DNA of 64,000 nucleotides from Shinella zoogloeoides (GTDB lineage Bacteria > Pseudomonadota > Alphaproteobacteria > Rhizobiales > Rhizobiaceae), in the NCBI RefSeq assembly GCF_020883495.1, contig NZ_CP086610.1, positions 2,957,501-3,021,500 on the forward strand, written 5' to 3'. Positions 35,399-44,028 of the stretch are shown one piece after another. The position numbers and the translations under genes were made by a program. A model generated the notes under the pieces. That model did no database searches. It saw only the letters and a list, made by a program, of their open reading frames with translations, and was not told where the DNA came from. The first letter of the stretch is position 1. Every line of letters starts with the position of its first letter.

Positions 35399-36181
35399 TC
35401 AGCGGCGCTTCGCCAGCATCGAGCGCGACAGCACGACCACGAGGCCGATGGCGACGGTTGCGACGATGAAGAGGAAGGCGGCGGCGGCAATGGCGGGGCT
35501 GATGTTCTCGCGGATGCTGGAAAACATCTGCCGCGCCAGCGTGCGCTGGTTGGGACCGGCGACGAAGAGGGTCAAAACCACCTCGTCGAGCGAGGTTGCG
35601 AAGGCCAGGACCGCGCCGGACAGCACGCCGGGCATGGCGAGCGGCAGGGTGATGCGCCGGAAGACCGTCGTGGGCGACGCCCCGAGGCTCTGGGCGGCAA
35701 GCTCCACCCGCTCGTCTATGCCGGCCAGCGCCCCGGTGACGCTCACCACGACGAAGGGCACGGCGACGACCGTATGGGCGATGATCACGCCCAGATAGCT
35801 GTTCGTCAGGCCGAAACGGGCCAGCAACACCTGCATGCCGACACCCAGAACGACCGCCGGCACGACCATCGGCAGCAGGAAGAGCGTGCGCATCGTGCCG
35901 CGGAAGAACAGCAGCCGGTTGCGCAGGCCGAGCGAGGCGGCCGTGCCGAGCACGGTTGCCAGCAGCGTCGTGCCCGTGCCGATGATGAGGCTGTTGACGA
36001 TCGCCCGCCGCCAGGCATCGGCGAAGAACAGTTCCTCGAACCAGCGCAGCGACCAGGACGGGATCGGATAGGTCAGGATGACGCTCGAGGTGAAGGCGAG
36101 CGGCAGGATGGCGAGGAGCGGCGCGACGAGGAAGAGCACCGTCAGCGTGGCGAACGTGGCCTTGGCGATTTTCATCGGCAT
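35399..36181 (-). CDS. Polyamine-type ABC transporter permease, PotC-like
   Basis: Inner-membrane permease of 260 residues with six hydrophobic segments and the coupling loop AAQSLGASPTTVFRRITLPL (about 160-180), typical of spermidine/putrescine-type systems. GGAGG lies 8 nt before the ATG at 36179-36181. It starts 2 nt after the stop of the partner permease and is the last gene of the GntR-SDR-binding protein-ATPase-permease-permease unit. It converges with the SDR at 34621-35370. Confidence 0.9.
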   Translation of the reverse strand: MPMKIAKATFATLTVLFLVAPLLAILPLAFTSSVILTYPIPSWSLRWFEELFFADAWRRAIVNSLIIGTGTTLLATVLGTAASLGLRNRLLFFRGTMRTLFLLPMVVPAVVLGVGMQVLLARFGLTNSYLGVIIAHTVVAVPFVVVSVTGALAGIDERVELAAQSLGASPTTVFRRITLPLAMPGVLSGAVLAFATSLDEVVLTLFVAGPNQRTLARQMFSSIRENISPAIAAAAFLFIVATVAIGLVVVLSRSMLAKRR

Positions 36182-36183
36182 GG

Positions 36184-37362
36184 TCAGCGCCTCCCCGGTT
36201 CGTCGCTGGAGAGGCGGGCATAGACGCTGTAGAGCAGGAGCGTTGCGACCAGCAGCACGACGCCGAGCGCGCCGGCCATGCCCCAGTTCGCCGAACCCGT
36301 GGCGTAGAAGGCGATGATGGACGAGATCATCTGGTCGCCCGGCCCGCCGATCAGCGCCGGCGTGATGTAGTAGCCGATGGCCGAGATGAAGACGAGAAGG
36401 CTCCCGGAAGCGACGCCGCGCAGGCTGAGCGGCAGGAGCACGCGCAGGAACGCGCGCAGCGGATGGGCGCCCAGCGAGGCGGCGGCCGGCATCAGATTCT
36501 TCGGAATGGTGATCAGCACGGAATAGATCGGCAGCACCATGAAGGGCAGGAGCACGTGGGTCATGGCGATGATGACGCCCGTGCGGTTGAAGATCAGCGC
36601 CAGCGGCGCGTCGATGAGGCCGATGCCGCGCAGGAGGTCGTTGATGAGGCCCTGCTCCTGCAACAGGATGAACCAGGCCGCGGTGCGCACCAGAAGCGAC
36701 GTCCAGAGCGGCAGCAGCACCGCGCCGAGCATCAGGTCGCGCTTCCAGCCGGACAGCGAGGCGGCGATGATGGCGTAGGGATAGCCGATGCAGGCGCAGG
36801 CGAAGGTGACGAGCGCGGCGATCCAGAAGGTGCGCACGAGGATCACCCGGTTGACGGACTGGTCCGGCGGCAATTGCTCGATGCTGCCCGCGGCATTGCG
36901 GCCGAGATCGACGGCGGCAAGCAGGTTGCGGTCGGTATAGGGCGAGAGCGCGTCGGCGATGGCGAGCCAGAATTCCGGCTTTTCCCAGCGCTTGTCGATG
37001 GAGACGAGGTCGGCGGGCGGGTTCTCCGCGTCGGCGAGCGCGCTCGTCGTCTTGCCCATCAGGGTGCGGAAGCCGGAGCGGGCGCTGTTGAGCCGGCGTA
37101 CCATGTCGCCGAGCGCCTGGTCGTCGTCGACCGCCTTCAGGTCCTCCATCAGCGCCGCCTGCATGGGCATGGTCGGCGGCGACGTGCGGTCCCAGTCCCG
37201 CAGCACCTCGGCGCTGCGCGGCAGGAGGCGAAGCACGGCCGGATCAGAAACGGCCTGCGACATCATGCTGAAGAGCGGCCAGACGAAGAAGCCGATGAGG
37301 AAGACGAGCAGCGGCGCCAGCAGGAAAAGCGACCGGCCCGTGCGCGATGGAGCCCCGCTCAT
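36184..37362 (-). CDS. Polyamine-type ABC transporter permease, PotB-like
   Basis: Inner-membrane permease of 392 residues, long for the family because of a periplasmic insertion of about 120 residues between helices 1 and 2 (about 40-165). Such insertions occur in alphaproteobacterial spermidine/putrescine-type permeases. The remaining helices and the coupling loop AAASLGAHPLRAFLRVLLPL are normal. The ATG at 37360-37362 overlaps the ATPase stop as ATGA; a TTG-initiated extension to 37380 is less likely. Confidence 0.9.
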   Translation of the reverse strand: MSGAPSRTGRSLFLLAPLLVFLIGFFVWPLFSMMSQAVSDPAVLRLLPRSAEVLRDWDRTSPPTMPMQAALMEDLKAVDDDQALGDMVRRLNSARSGFRTLMGKTTSALADAENPPADLVSIDKRWEKPEFWLAIADALSPYTDRNLLAAVDLGRNAAGSIEQLPPDQSVNRVILVRTFWIAALVTFACACIGYPYAIIAASLSGWKRDLMLGAVLLPLWTSLLVRTAAWFILLQEQGLINDLLRGIGLIDAPLALIFNRTGVIIAMTHVLLPFMVLPIYSVLITIPKNLMPAAASLGAHPLRAFLRVLLPLSLRGVASGSLLVFISAIGYYITPALIGGPGDQMISSIIAFYATGSANWGMAGALGVVLLVATLLLYSVYARLSSDEPGRR

Positions 37363-38426
37363 GGCGCGATGACCCGGCAATCGCCGGCCGAGAAGGCGGC
37401 GAACACCCTGGTGCCCGGCGGAAACTCGCGCGACCGGCGGCCGAGCTTGGCGATCAGCGGATGATTGGCGTTCTGCAACTGCACGCGCAGATGATCGCCC
37501 TGATAGACGCTGTCGGTGACCTCCGTTTCGAGCACGTTGCGCGCCTCGCCGCGTGTTTCGCTGAGGTCGACGCGCTCCGGCCGGATCGAGAGGAAGACGG
37601 GCTGGCCGGAGGCGACGGTGCCGGACACGGCCGACACGATCTGCGCGCCGGAGGCAAGGCGGACGGTGGCTTCCGCGCCCTGCACGGCCTCCACCACGCC
37701 CTCGACAAGATTGGTCTCGCCGATGAACTCGGCGACGAAACGGGTCGCCGGCTCGTCATAGACCTGACGGGGCGTGCCGATCTGCTCGATCTTGCCCTTG
37801 TTGAAGACGGCGACCCGGTCCGACATGGTGAGCGCCTCGGACTGGTCGTGCGTGACGAAGACGATGGTCAGGCCCAGGCGGCGATGCAGGTCGCGGATAT
37901 CGAGCTGCATCTGCTCGCGAAGCTGCTTGTCGAGCGCGCCGAGCGGCTCGTCCATCAGCACGACGCGCGGCTCGAAGACCAGCGCGCGGGCGAGCGCCAC
38001 GCGCTGCTGCTGGCCGCCGGAAAGCTGCGAGGGGCGACGGTCGGAGAGGGCCGAGAGCTGCACCATGTCGAGCGCCCGCTTGACGCGCTCGCCGGTCTCG
38101 GCCTTGCCGAGACCGCGCATCTGCAGCGGAAAGGCGATATTGTCGCCGACGGACATATGCGGAAAGAGCGCATAGCTCTGGAAGACGACGCCCATATCGC
38201 GCTTGTGCGTGGGCACGGCGTTGATGGCGGTCCCGTCGAGCAGTATATTGCCGGAGGTCGGCTGCTCGAAGCCCGCGAGCATCATCAGGAGCGTCGTCTT
38301 GCCCGAACCGGACGGGCCGAGCAGGCTGACGAACTCGCCCTTGTCGATGGAAAGATCGAGGTTTTCGACCACGCAGAGCGGGCCGTAGAATTTGGTGATG
38401 CGGTCGAAGCGGATGAATTCGGCCAA
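37359..38426 (-). CDS. Polyamine-type ABC transporter ATP-binding protein, PotA-like
   Basis: ATPase of 355 residues with Walker A GPSGSGKTT (about 37-45), signature LSGGQQQR, Walker B VVLMDEP and the C-terminal TOBE regulatory domain (about 270-350, LSIRPERVDL). The start is probably TTG at 38424-38426, with GGAG 7 nt upstream, since no in-frame ATG fits; the nearby ATG at 38439 is in another frame. It couples ATP hydrolysis to uptake through the two permeases downstream. Confidence 0.9.
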   Translation of the reverse strand: MAEFIRFDRITKFYGPLCVVENLDLSIDKGEFVSLLGPSGSGKTTLLMMLAGFEQPTSGNILLDGTAINAVPTHKRDMGVVFQSYALFPHMSVGDNIAFPLQMRGLGKAETGERVKRALDMVQLSALSDRRPSQLSGGQQQRVALARALVFEPRVVLMDEPLGALDKQLREQMQLDIRDLHRRLGLTIVFVTHDQSEALTMSDRVAVFNKGKIEQIGTPRQVYDEPATRFVAEFIGETNLVEGVVEAVQGAEATVRLASGAQIVSAVSGTVASGQPVFLSIRPERVDLSETRGEARNVLETEVTDSVYQGDHLRVQLQNANHPLIAKLGRRSREFPPGTRVFAAFSAGDCRVIAP

Positions 38427-38459
38427 GTGAGGACTCCATCGCAAGGGTCGCAGCGGCGG

Positions 38460-38540
38460 GATTGCCCCGGCAAAACCTTCTCCCCGGCCCGGGAAGAAGG
38501 CCGCCAAACGGGATGAGGGGCGAACCCGCCCCTCACCATA
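38460..38540. repeat. Rhizobial palindromic repeat between binding protein and ATPase genes
   Basis: The gap holds the CCTTCTCCCCGG and GGGATGAGGGGCG blocks that recur as palindromic intergenic repeats in Rhizobiaceae. It includes the perfect stem GAGGGGCG (38515-38522) with CGCCCCTC (38527-38534). On the minus-strand mRNA it follows the binding-protein stop by 13 nt and may protect that part of the message or attenuate the ATPase. Confidence 0.55.
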
Positions 38541-38546
38541 TCCGCT

Positions 38547-39599
38547 TTACTGCGCCAGCCAGGCGTTGAAGCGCGCCGTCAGCGTTTCCGCATTGTCGAT
38601 CCAGAAGTCGACATTGAGCGGGATCGAATCCGTCATGTTCGCCGGATCGGTCGGCAGGTCCTTGGAGAATTCCGCCGGCACCTTGGAAGCGGCATCCTTG
38701 TTCGGCAGGCCGTAGGCGACGAATTCCGGCAGCTTGGCCTGGTTTTCCGGCAGGCTGGCGAAGGCGATGAAGTCCTGCGCCGCGTCCTTGTTCTCGGCGT
38801 CCTTCAGCACGACCCAGCTATCGACGGCATAGATGCTGCCCGGGAAGACGACCTTGAAGTTCTTGCCTTCCGAGCGGTTGATGCCGGTGATGCGGCCGTT
38901 ATAGGCCGAGGTCATGGCCACTTCGCCCGAAGCGAGGAACTGCAGCGGCTGGGCGCCCGATTCCCACCAGACGATGTTCGGCTTCAGCTCGTCGAGCTTC
39001 TTGAAGGCGCGCGCGACGCCCTCCTCGGTGCCGAGCACGTCGTAGAGTTCGTCCTTGGAGACGCCATCGGCGAGCAGGGCGAATTCCAGCGTGTATTTCG
39101 GACCCTTGCGCAGCGAGCGCTTGCCGGGGAATTTCTCGACGTTCCAGAAGTCCGCCCAGGAGGCCGGGCCTTCCTTCAGCTTGTCGCCGTCATAGGCGAT
39201 GGCCGTGGACCAGACGATGGCGCCGACGCCGCAGTCGTTGACCGCGCTGTCGAGGAACTTGTCCTTGCCGCCCATCTTGTCCCAGTCGATCTTCTCGTAG
39301 AGACCGTCGGCACAGCCGAGCGCCAGTTCCTCGGCCTCCACCTGCACGGCGTCCCAGTTCGGCGCACCGGCCTTGACCTTCGACTGGATGACGCCGATGC
39401 CGCCGTCCCAGGCCTCGTCGAGCACCGGCTTGCCGCTCTTCTCGGCGAAGGGCTTGAAGTAGATGTTGCGCTGGGCATCCTGATAGTTACCGCCCCAGGA
39501 CACGACGGTCAGGTCCCGCGCGAATGTCGGCGCGGCGATGCCGGCCGACAGCACGATGGCGGCCGCCGCCAGGATACCCGATTTCAGAATTGTCTTCAT
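38547..39599 (-). CDS. Polyamine-type ABC transporter periplasmic binding protein, PotD-like
   Basis: Secreted binding protein of 350 residues with a signal peptide ending at about PTFA-RDL. Family landmarks are VVSWGGNYQDAQRN, AGAPNWDAVQ, CGVGAIVWST, and DSWVVLKDAENKDAAQDFI. It resembles the group of spermidine/putrescine-type proteins that bind amines or amino compounds. AAGGGGAG precedes the ATG. Together with the divergent kinase/phospho-lyase genes it suggests an amino-alcohol ligand rather than a simple polyamine; that is inference. Confidence 0.9.
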   Translation of the reverse strand: MKTILKSGILAAAAIVLSAGIAAPTFARDLTVVSWGGNYQDAQRNIYFKPFAEKSGKPVLDEAWDGGIGVIQSKVKAGAPNWDAVQVEAEELALGCADGLYEKIDWDKMGGKDKFLDSAVNDCGVGAIVWSTAIAYDGDKLKEGPASWADFWNVEKFPGKRSLRKGPKYTLEFALLADGVSKDELYDVLGTEEGVARAFKKLDELKPNIVWWESGAQPLQFLASGEVAMTSAYNGRITGINRSEGKNFKVVFPGSIYAVDSWVVLKDAENKDAAQDFIAFASLPENQAKLPEFVAYGLPNKDAASKVPAEFSKDLPTDPANMTDSIPLNVDFWIDNAETLTARFNAWLAQ

Positions 39600-39735
39600 G
39601 GCACTCCCCTTTTCTTCGTTTATGAAGGAGCCGCTACGGCTCCGATGACGATTGATGCGCACCGCCCGCCCCGCCTTTGCGGCGGTGACTGCGGCTTGCG
39701 GCCATCGCGCCCTTTCCCCTGGGCGTTTCGGCCGA

Positions 39736-39744
39736 TTGATGCAT
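39736..39744. promoter_or_regulatory. TTGATGCAT site before the binding-protein gene
   Basis: TTGATGCAT matches the core of CTTGATRCATC found before the SDR and GntR genes. It lies in the 191-nt gap between the SDR and the PotD-like gene, about 137 nt before the latter. A weaker TTGATGCGC is at 39652-39660. Probable site for the local GntR regulator. Confidence 0.45.
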
Positions 39745-39790
39745 TCCGGTCATTGTCGGTCAACGGGTTTTTCCCGCTTATTGACCGTTG

Positions 39791-40531
39791 TCAGACGTGC
39801 TGCCCTCCATTGATGTGGATTTCCGCGCCGTTGATGTAGGACGATTGTTCGGTGCAGAGGAAATGGATGGTCTCCGCGACTTCGCGCGGTTCGCCCAGCC
39901 GTCCCATCGGCACTTCCGCCGCCACCAGCGCGTCCGTGCCCGGCGAGAGGATCGAGGTCTCGATCTCGCCCGGCGCGATGGCATTGGCCCGCACGCCGCG
40001 CCGGCCGAATTCATGCGCCATCTCGCGCGTCAGCGCCGCAAGCGCCGCCTTGGAGGCCGCATAGGCGACCCCCGCGAAGGGATGCACGCGCGAACCGGCG
40101 ATCGAGGTGACGTTGACGATCGAGCCTTTCGCCGCCTCCAGCTCCGGCATCAACGCGCGGGCGATCAGCGCCGTCGAGACGAGGTTGACGTTCAGCACTT
40201 GCGTCCACACGTCCGCATCGGTGCCGAGCACACCGAGGCGGCTCTTGCCCGGCCCTTTCGGCGAGATGCCGGCATTGTTGACGAGCGCGTGCAGCTTGCC
40301 GTTCGGCAGGCGCTCGCGCACGGTCGCGGCGAGGCGGTCGATCTGCGTGAGGTCGGCAAGGTCGGCCTGGATGTGGCTTTCCCGGGCGGACGGCCAGGCG
40401 CACTCCTCCGAGAAAGCCTGGCGCGAAACGGTGAAAATACGCCAGCCCTTCGACTGGAAGAGCTTGACCGTCGCATGGCCGATGCCGCGGCTCGCTCCCG
40501 TCAGCAACATGTAGCGGCGTTCTTCGGTCAT
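39791..40531 (-). CDS. Short-chain dehydrogenase/reductase of the GntR/ABC locus
   Basis: Cytoplasmic NAD(P)-dependent oxidoreductase of 246 residues: cofactor loop TGASRGIG (13-20), NNAG (about 90), catalytic Ser in VTSIAGSR, YAASK, and the C-terminal YINGAEIHINGG. It lies between the GntR gene and the binding protein, all in one direction, and carries its own copy of the shared operator motif upstream. It may oxidise or reduce the aldehyde made by the phospho-lyase, but this is inferred from position. Confidence 0.88.
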   Translation of the reverse strand: MTEERRYMLLTGASRGIGHATVKLFQSKGWRIFTVSRQAFSEECAWPSARESHIQADLADLTQIDRLAATVRERLPNGKLHALVNNAGISPKGPGKSRLGVLGTDADVWTQVLNVNLVSTALIARALMPELEAAKGSIVNVTSIAGSRVHPFAGVAYAASKAALAALTREMAHEFGRRGVRANAIAPGEIETSILSPGTDALVAAEVPMGRLGEPREVAETIHFLCTEQSSYINGAEIHINGGQHV

Positions 40532-40552
40532 GCGGGGCGATCTCCCTTGATG

Positions 40553-40563
40553 CTTGATACATC
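40553..40563. promoter_or_regulatory. CTTGATACATC operator candidate before the SDR
   Basis: This 11-mer lies 22 nt before the SDR start and matches CTTGATGCATC at 41319-41329 in 10 of 11 positions. It is also the near-palindrome GATgcTTGATACATC. Likely target of the adjacent GntR protein. Confidence 0.5.
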
Positions 40564-40605
40564 GTAATCTGCGGCGAATGAATTGCAAGCCCCGTTCGAG
40601 ACAGG

Positions 40606-41286
40606 TCAGGCGCGGCGCGTTTTTCCCTCCGCGCCATGCTCGATACGCTCGAGGATCGGCCTTCCGCCGAGCTGGATATCATCGATGATTGCCATGGCGG
40701 CGGCGGCGGAATCGTGCCGCTTCAATGCCTCGACGACCGGATAGTGATGATCGATCATCGCCCGCCCACCGGCAAGATAGGCGTCGGAAATATGTGGCCC
40801 CATCTGCAGCCAGAGCCGCCGCAGGATGGTGGTAAGCACGGGAAGCCCGGCGATGCGCGGCAGCATGAAATGGAACGCCTGGTTGAGCTGCGTGCCTCGC
40901 AAGCGGTCTCCCTCCGCGATCGCCGCCTCGTTTTCCCGCAAAATCTGCTCCATTTCATGGATATCGGCGCCCGTCGCCGTCTGCGCGGCGGTTTCCGCCG
41001 CAAGTCCTTCCAGCCGGACGCGGATCGTGCGGATCTCCCGGTATCGCGCCTCGCTGAGACCGGATATGCGGATGTCGCGCGGGGAGCGGAAGGTGATCGC
41101 CTCGTCGTTGGCAAGACGCAGGATCGCATCGCGGATCGGGGTCACGCTCGTGCCGAACTGCTCGGCGAGATCGCGGATCTTCAGCCGGTCGCCCGGCTGG
41201 AAACGCCCCTGCATCAGCGCGTCGCACAGCGCGCCATAAACCACGCTGTTGAGGTTCTCGTGTTCCAGTGTCGTGAATTCAGGCAT
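40606..41286 (-). CDS. GntR family regulator, FadR/VanR-type (FCD) subfamily
   Basis: Regulator of 226 residues. The winged helix-turn-helix is at about 10-75 (LMQGRFQPGDRLKIRDLAEQ, TSVTPIRDAI), followed by an all-helical FCD effector domain (about 85-210) with the metal-binding-type residues His in FHFMLPR and HISDAY. It probably senses the imported compound or a breakdown product and controls both the minus-strand transport genes and the plus-strand kinase/phospho-lyase. The ATG at 41284-41286 gives the standard N-terminus. Confidence 0.9.
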   Translation of the reverse strand: MPEFTTLEHENLNSVVYGALCDALMQGRFQPGDRLKIRDLAEQFGTSVTPIRDAILRLANDEAITFRSPRDIRISGLSEARYREIRTIRVRLEGLAAETAAQTATGADIHEMEQILRENEAAIAEGDRLRGTQLNQAFHFMLPRIAGLPVLTTILRRLWLQMGPHISDAYLAGGRAMIDHHYPVVEALKRHDSAAAAMAIIDDIQLGGRPILERIEHGAEGKTRRA

Positions 41287-41318
41287 GGAACTGATCCGCA
41301 AAATCGAGTAACAAGATA

Positions 41319-41329
41319 CTTGATGCATC
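41319..41329. promoter_or_regulatory. CTTGATGCATC operator candidate in the divergent GntR/kinase gap
   Basis: CTTGATGCATC includes the perfect palindrome GATGCATC (41322-41329). A larger inverted repeat GATACTTG (41315-41322) with CAAGTATC (41345-41352) overlaps it. The region lies between the GntR start (41286) and the kinase start (41475) and could control both. Confidence 0.55.
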
Positions 41330-41474
41330 TTTTTTGACGTGTTTCAAGTATCGGCCGGCCATCGGCGGCATCTTCCGGGGAAGACGCGGCCATGGCAATG
41401 CCGGCCGGAGCGCTGTCAACAGCGCCGAAGCCTTTCTCGATACCGCCGCGGGAAACCGCCAGAACGGAGCAAGC

Positions 41475-42539
41475 ATGACGGAGCCAGCGCCCGCCGCCCC
41501 GAAATCGGACTCCCCGAAGCCGGATTCAATGTCGGCGACATGGAGCATGACGGCAATCGAGGACGCGCAAGTCGCGGTCGCGGACGTCTATGGGCTTGCG
41601 GGCGCCGTGAAGCGCCTTTCCAGCGAACGGGACGAAACCTTCCTTTTCACCCGGACCGACGGCACCGATTTCATCCTGAAAATCGCCAATCCCGCCGAAG
41701 ATCCGGCCGCGCTCGAATTCCAGGACGGCGCGCTGCTGCATCTGGAGGCCGCCGCCCCCGCCGTGCCCGTGCCGCGGCTGGTGCCGACGCAATCGGGCGA
41801 GCCGAGCCACACGCTGTCGACGGTCGACGGCCCGCGCATCATGCGCCTGCTCACCTTCCTCGACGGCGAGCTGCAATACCGCACGCCGGCCTCGGAAGCG
41901 CAGAGCCGCAATGTCGGCCGGGCGCTGGCCGAACTCGGCCTCGGCCTGGAGGCCTATGCCGGCCGCCCGCCGGAAGGCAAGCTGATGTGGGACATCTCCC
42001 ATACGCTCGATCTTGCGGCCGTCGTCGGCGATGTCGCCGTGGAGCGTCGCGCGCAGGCTGAGGCCGTTCTCGACGAATTCGAGCGCTGCCTGCCGGCCAT
42101 CGCCGCGCTCGAACGCCGGCAGATCATTCACAACGATTTCAACCCGCACAATATCCTGCTCGATCCGGCCGCGCCGGAGAGAGTCGCCGGCATCATCGAT
42201 TTCGGCGACATGGTGCATGCCCCCCTGATCAACGACCTTGCCGTCGGCATCTCCTATCACCTCGCCACCGGGAACTGGGCCGCCCGCGCCGGCGCCTTCC
42301 TCGACGGGTTCCTTTCGGCGCGCGCGCTGAAGCCGGAGGAGGTCGAACTGCTGCCGCTTCTCATGCGCTGCCGTCTCGCCATGTCCATCATCATCGCGGA
42401 GTGGCGCTCCGCGCGCTTCCCGGAGAACCGGGCCTATATCATGCGCAACCACGCCGCCGCCTGGAGCGGCCTGCAAAACATTGCCGATCTTACTGCGGCC
42501 GGGCTGAAACGGCTCGCGCCCAACCTGACCGAGGGCTGA
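41475..42539 (+). CDS. APH-fold phosphotransferase, hydroxylysine-kinase-like
   Basis: Cytoplasmic kinase of 354 residues in the aminoglycoside phosphotransferase/choline kinase superfamily. Catalytic loop IHNDFNPHN at 218-226 (Asp221, Asn226) and metal site IDFGDM (Asp242) are intact; the N-lobe lysine is in TDFILKI. It resembles the AGPHD1/hydroxylysine kinase group more than antibiotic-resistance enzymes. GGAG lies 5 nt before the ATG at 41475. The stop is 2 nt before the class-III PLP enzyme, so the two are co-translated. Together they suggest phosphorylation of a hydroxyl next to an amine, then phospho-elimination. Exact substrate is inferred. Confidence 0.85.
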   Translation: MTEPAPAAPKSDSPKPDSMSATWSMTAIEDAQVAVADVYGLAGAVKRLSSERDETFLFTRTDGTDFILKIANPAEDPAALEFQDGALLHLEAAAPAVPVPRLVPTQSGEPSHTLSTVDGPRIMRLLTFLDGELQYRTPASEAQSRNVGRALAELGLGLEAYAGRPPEGKLMWDISHTLDLAAVVGDVAVERRAQAEAVLDEFERCLPAIAALERRQIIHNDFNPHNILLDPAAPERVAGIIDFGDMVHAPLINDLAVGISYHLATGNWAARAGAFLDGFLSARALKPEEVELLPLLMRCRLAMSIIIAEWRSARFPENRAYIMRNHAAAWSGLQNIADLTAAGLKRLAPNLTEG

Positions 42540-42541
42540 TC

Positions 42542-43858
42542 ATGTCGATGGTGAATGCATTTTCGCGCGAGGATTTCGAGCGGCTGGACGAAAGCGAACG
42601 GGCGCTGATCGCCCGGCGCGAAAAGGTGCTCGGCCCGGCCTATCGCCTGTTCTACGAAAAGCCGCTGCATCTCGTGCGCGGCGAAGGCGTGTTCCTCTAT
42701 GACGCGGCGGGCGAACGCTATCTCGACGCCTATAACAACGTCGCCTCGCTCGGCCATTGCCATCCGCGCGTGGTGGAGGCGATCACCCGCCAGACCGCCG
42801 TTCTCAACACCCATACCCGCTACCTGCACGAAGGCATCGTCGATTATGCCGAGACGCTGACGTCGACCTTCCCGGAGGCGCTCAGCCAGGCGATGTTCAC
42901 CTGCACGGGCAGCGAGGCGAACGACCTTGCCGTGCGCATCGCCCGCTTCGTCACCGGCGGCACCGGCATCATCGCCACGGAGCTTGCCTATCATGGCCTC
43001 ACGGGCGCGGTCGCCGAATTCTCGCCTTCGCTCGGCGAATCCGTGACGCTCGGCCCGCATGTGCGCACCGTCGCCGCGCCGGACAGCTATCGCCATTCGC
43101 CGGAGGAGGTGATGGAGAAATTCGGCCGCGACGTGCGCGCCGCCATCGCCGACCTCAAGCGGCATGGCATCAAGCCGGCCATGCTGATCACCGACACGAT
43201 CTTTTCCAGCGACGGCATCTTCGAAGGCCCGAAGGGCTTCCTGAAGCCGGCCGTGGATGCGATCCACGAGGCCGGCGGCCTCTTCGTCGCCGACGAGGTG
43301 CAGCCCGGCTTCGGCCGCACAGGGGAGGCCATGTGGGGCTTCGAACGCCACGGCGTCGCCCCCGACATGGTGACGATCGGCAAGCCGATGGGCAACGGCT
43401 ACCCGATGGCCGGCATCGTGCTGCGGCCGGAGGTCATCGCCGAATTCGGTCCGAAGGCGCGCTATTTCAACACCTTCGGCGGCAACCCCGTCGCCGCCGC
43501 CGCCGGCAAGGCGGTGCTCGACGCGATCCGCACCGAAGGCCTGCAGCAGAACGCGCTCGACGTCGGCCGCTATCTGATGGACGGCCTGAAGAGCCTCTCC
43601 GGCCGCCACCCCGCCCTTGGCAATGTGCGCGGTTCCGGCCTCTTCGTCGGTGTCGAGATCGTCGCGGACCCCGCCGAGAAAAGCCCGGACGCCGCGCTCA
43701 CCACCCGCATCGTCAACGGCCTGCGCGAGCGCCGCATCCTGATCAGCGCCTCCGGCCCACGCGCCAACGTCCTGAAAATCCGCCCGCCGCTGGTCTTCTC
43801 CAGCGAGAACGCCGACACGCTGGTGGATGCGCTCGCCGATGTGTTGAAGACGCTCTAG
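42542..43858 (+). CDS. Class-III PLP enzyme, amino-alcohol phosphate phospho-lyase type
   Basis: PLP-dependent protein of 438 residues annotated by family as class-III aminotransferase. The motifs YLDAYNNVASLGHCHPRVV, GSEANDLA (123-130), FVADEVQPGFGRTG and the PLP lysine Lys281 in TIGKPMGNGYP are closer to the ethanolamine-phosphate and 5-phosphohydroxylysine phospho-lyases (AGXT2L1/AGXT2L2) than to ordinary transaminases. These release phosphate and ammonia to leave an aldehyde. The gene follows its kinase by 2 nt, as expected for a kinase/phospho-lyase pair. A plain aminotransferase role cannot be excluded. Confidence 0.87.
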   Translation: MSMVNAFSREDFERLDESERALIARREKVLGPAYRLFYEKPLHLVRGEGVFLYDAAGERYLDAYNNVASLGHCHPRVVEAITRQTAVLNTHTRYLHEGIVDYAETLTSTFPEALSQAMFTCTGSEANDLAVRIARFVTGGTGIIATELAYHGLTGAVAEFSPSLGESVTLGPHVRTVAAPDSYRHSPEEVMEKFGRDVRAAIADLKRHGIKPAMLITDTIFSSDGIFEGPKGFLKPAVDAIHEAGGLFVADEVQPGFGRTGEAMWGFERHGVAPDMVTIGKPMGNGYPMAGIVLRPEVIAEFGPKARYFNTFGGNPVAAAAGKAVLDAIRTEGLQQNALDVGRYLMDGLKSLSGRHPALGNVRGSGLFVGVEIVADPAEKSPDAALTTRIVNGLRERRILISASGPRANVLKIRPPLVFSSENADTLVDALADVLKTL

Positions 43859-44028
43859 GCAGGGGTCTTGCGCCGAAACTCGGAATCGCCGCATGAGCCG
43901 CGCCCGCTCCGGTATCACCATACAACGGAGATCATCTTCCGTAATGCCGGCCCTGCAATCAGGGCTGGCGACGAGTCCGGGACCGCGATAGTCTTGCGGA
44001 ACAAGGCACCCCGGAGGAGGAACGGACG

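Noticed and set aside
37363..37380. TTG-initiated extension of the PotB-like permease.
   Set aside because: The ATG at 37362 overlaps the ATPase stop as ATGA, the usual coupled arrangement.
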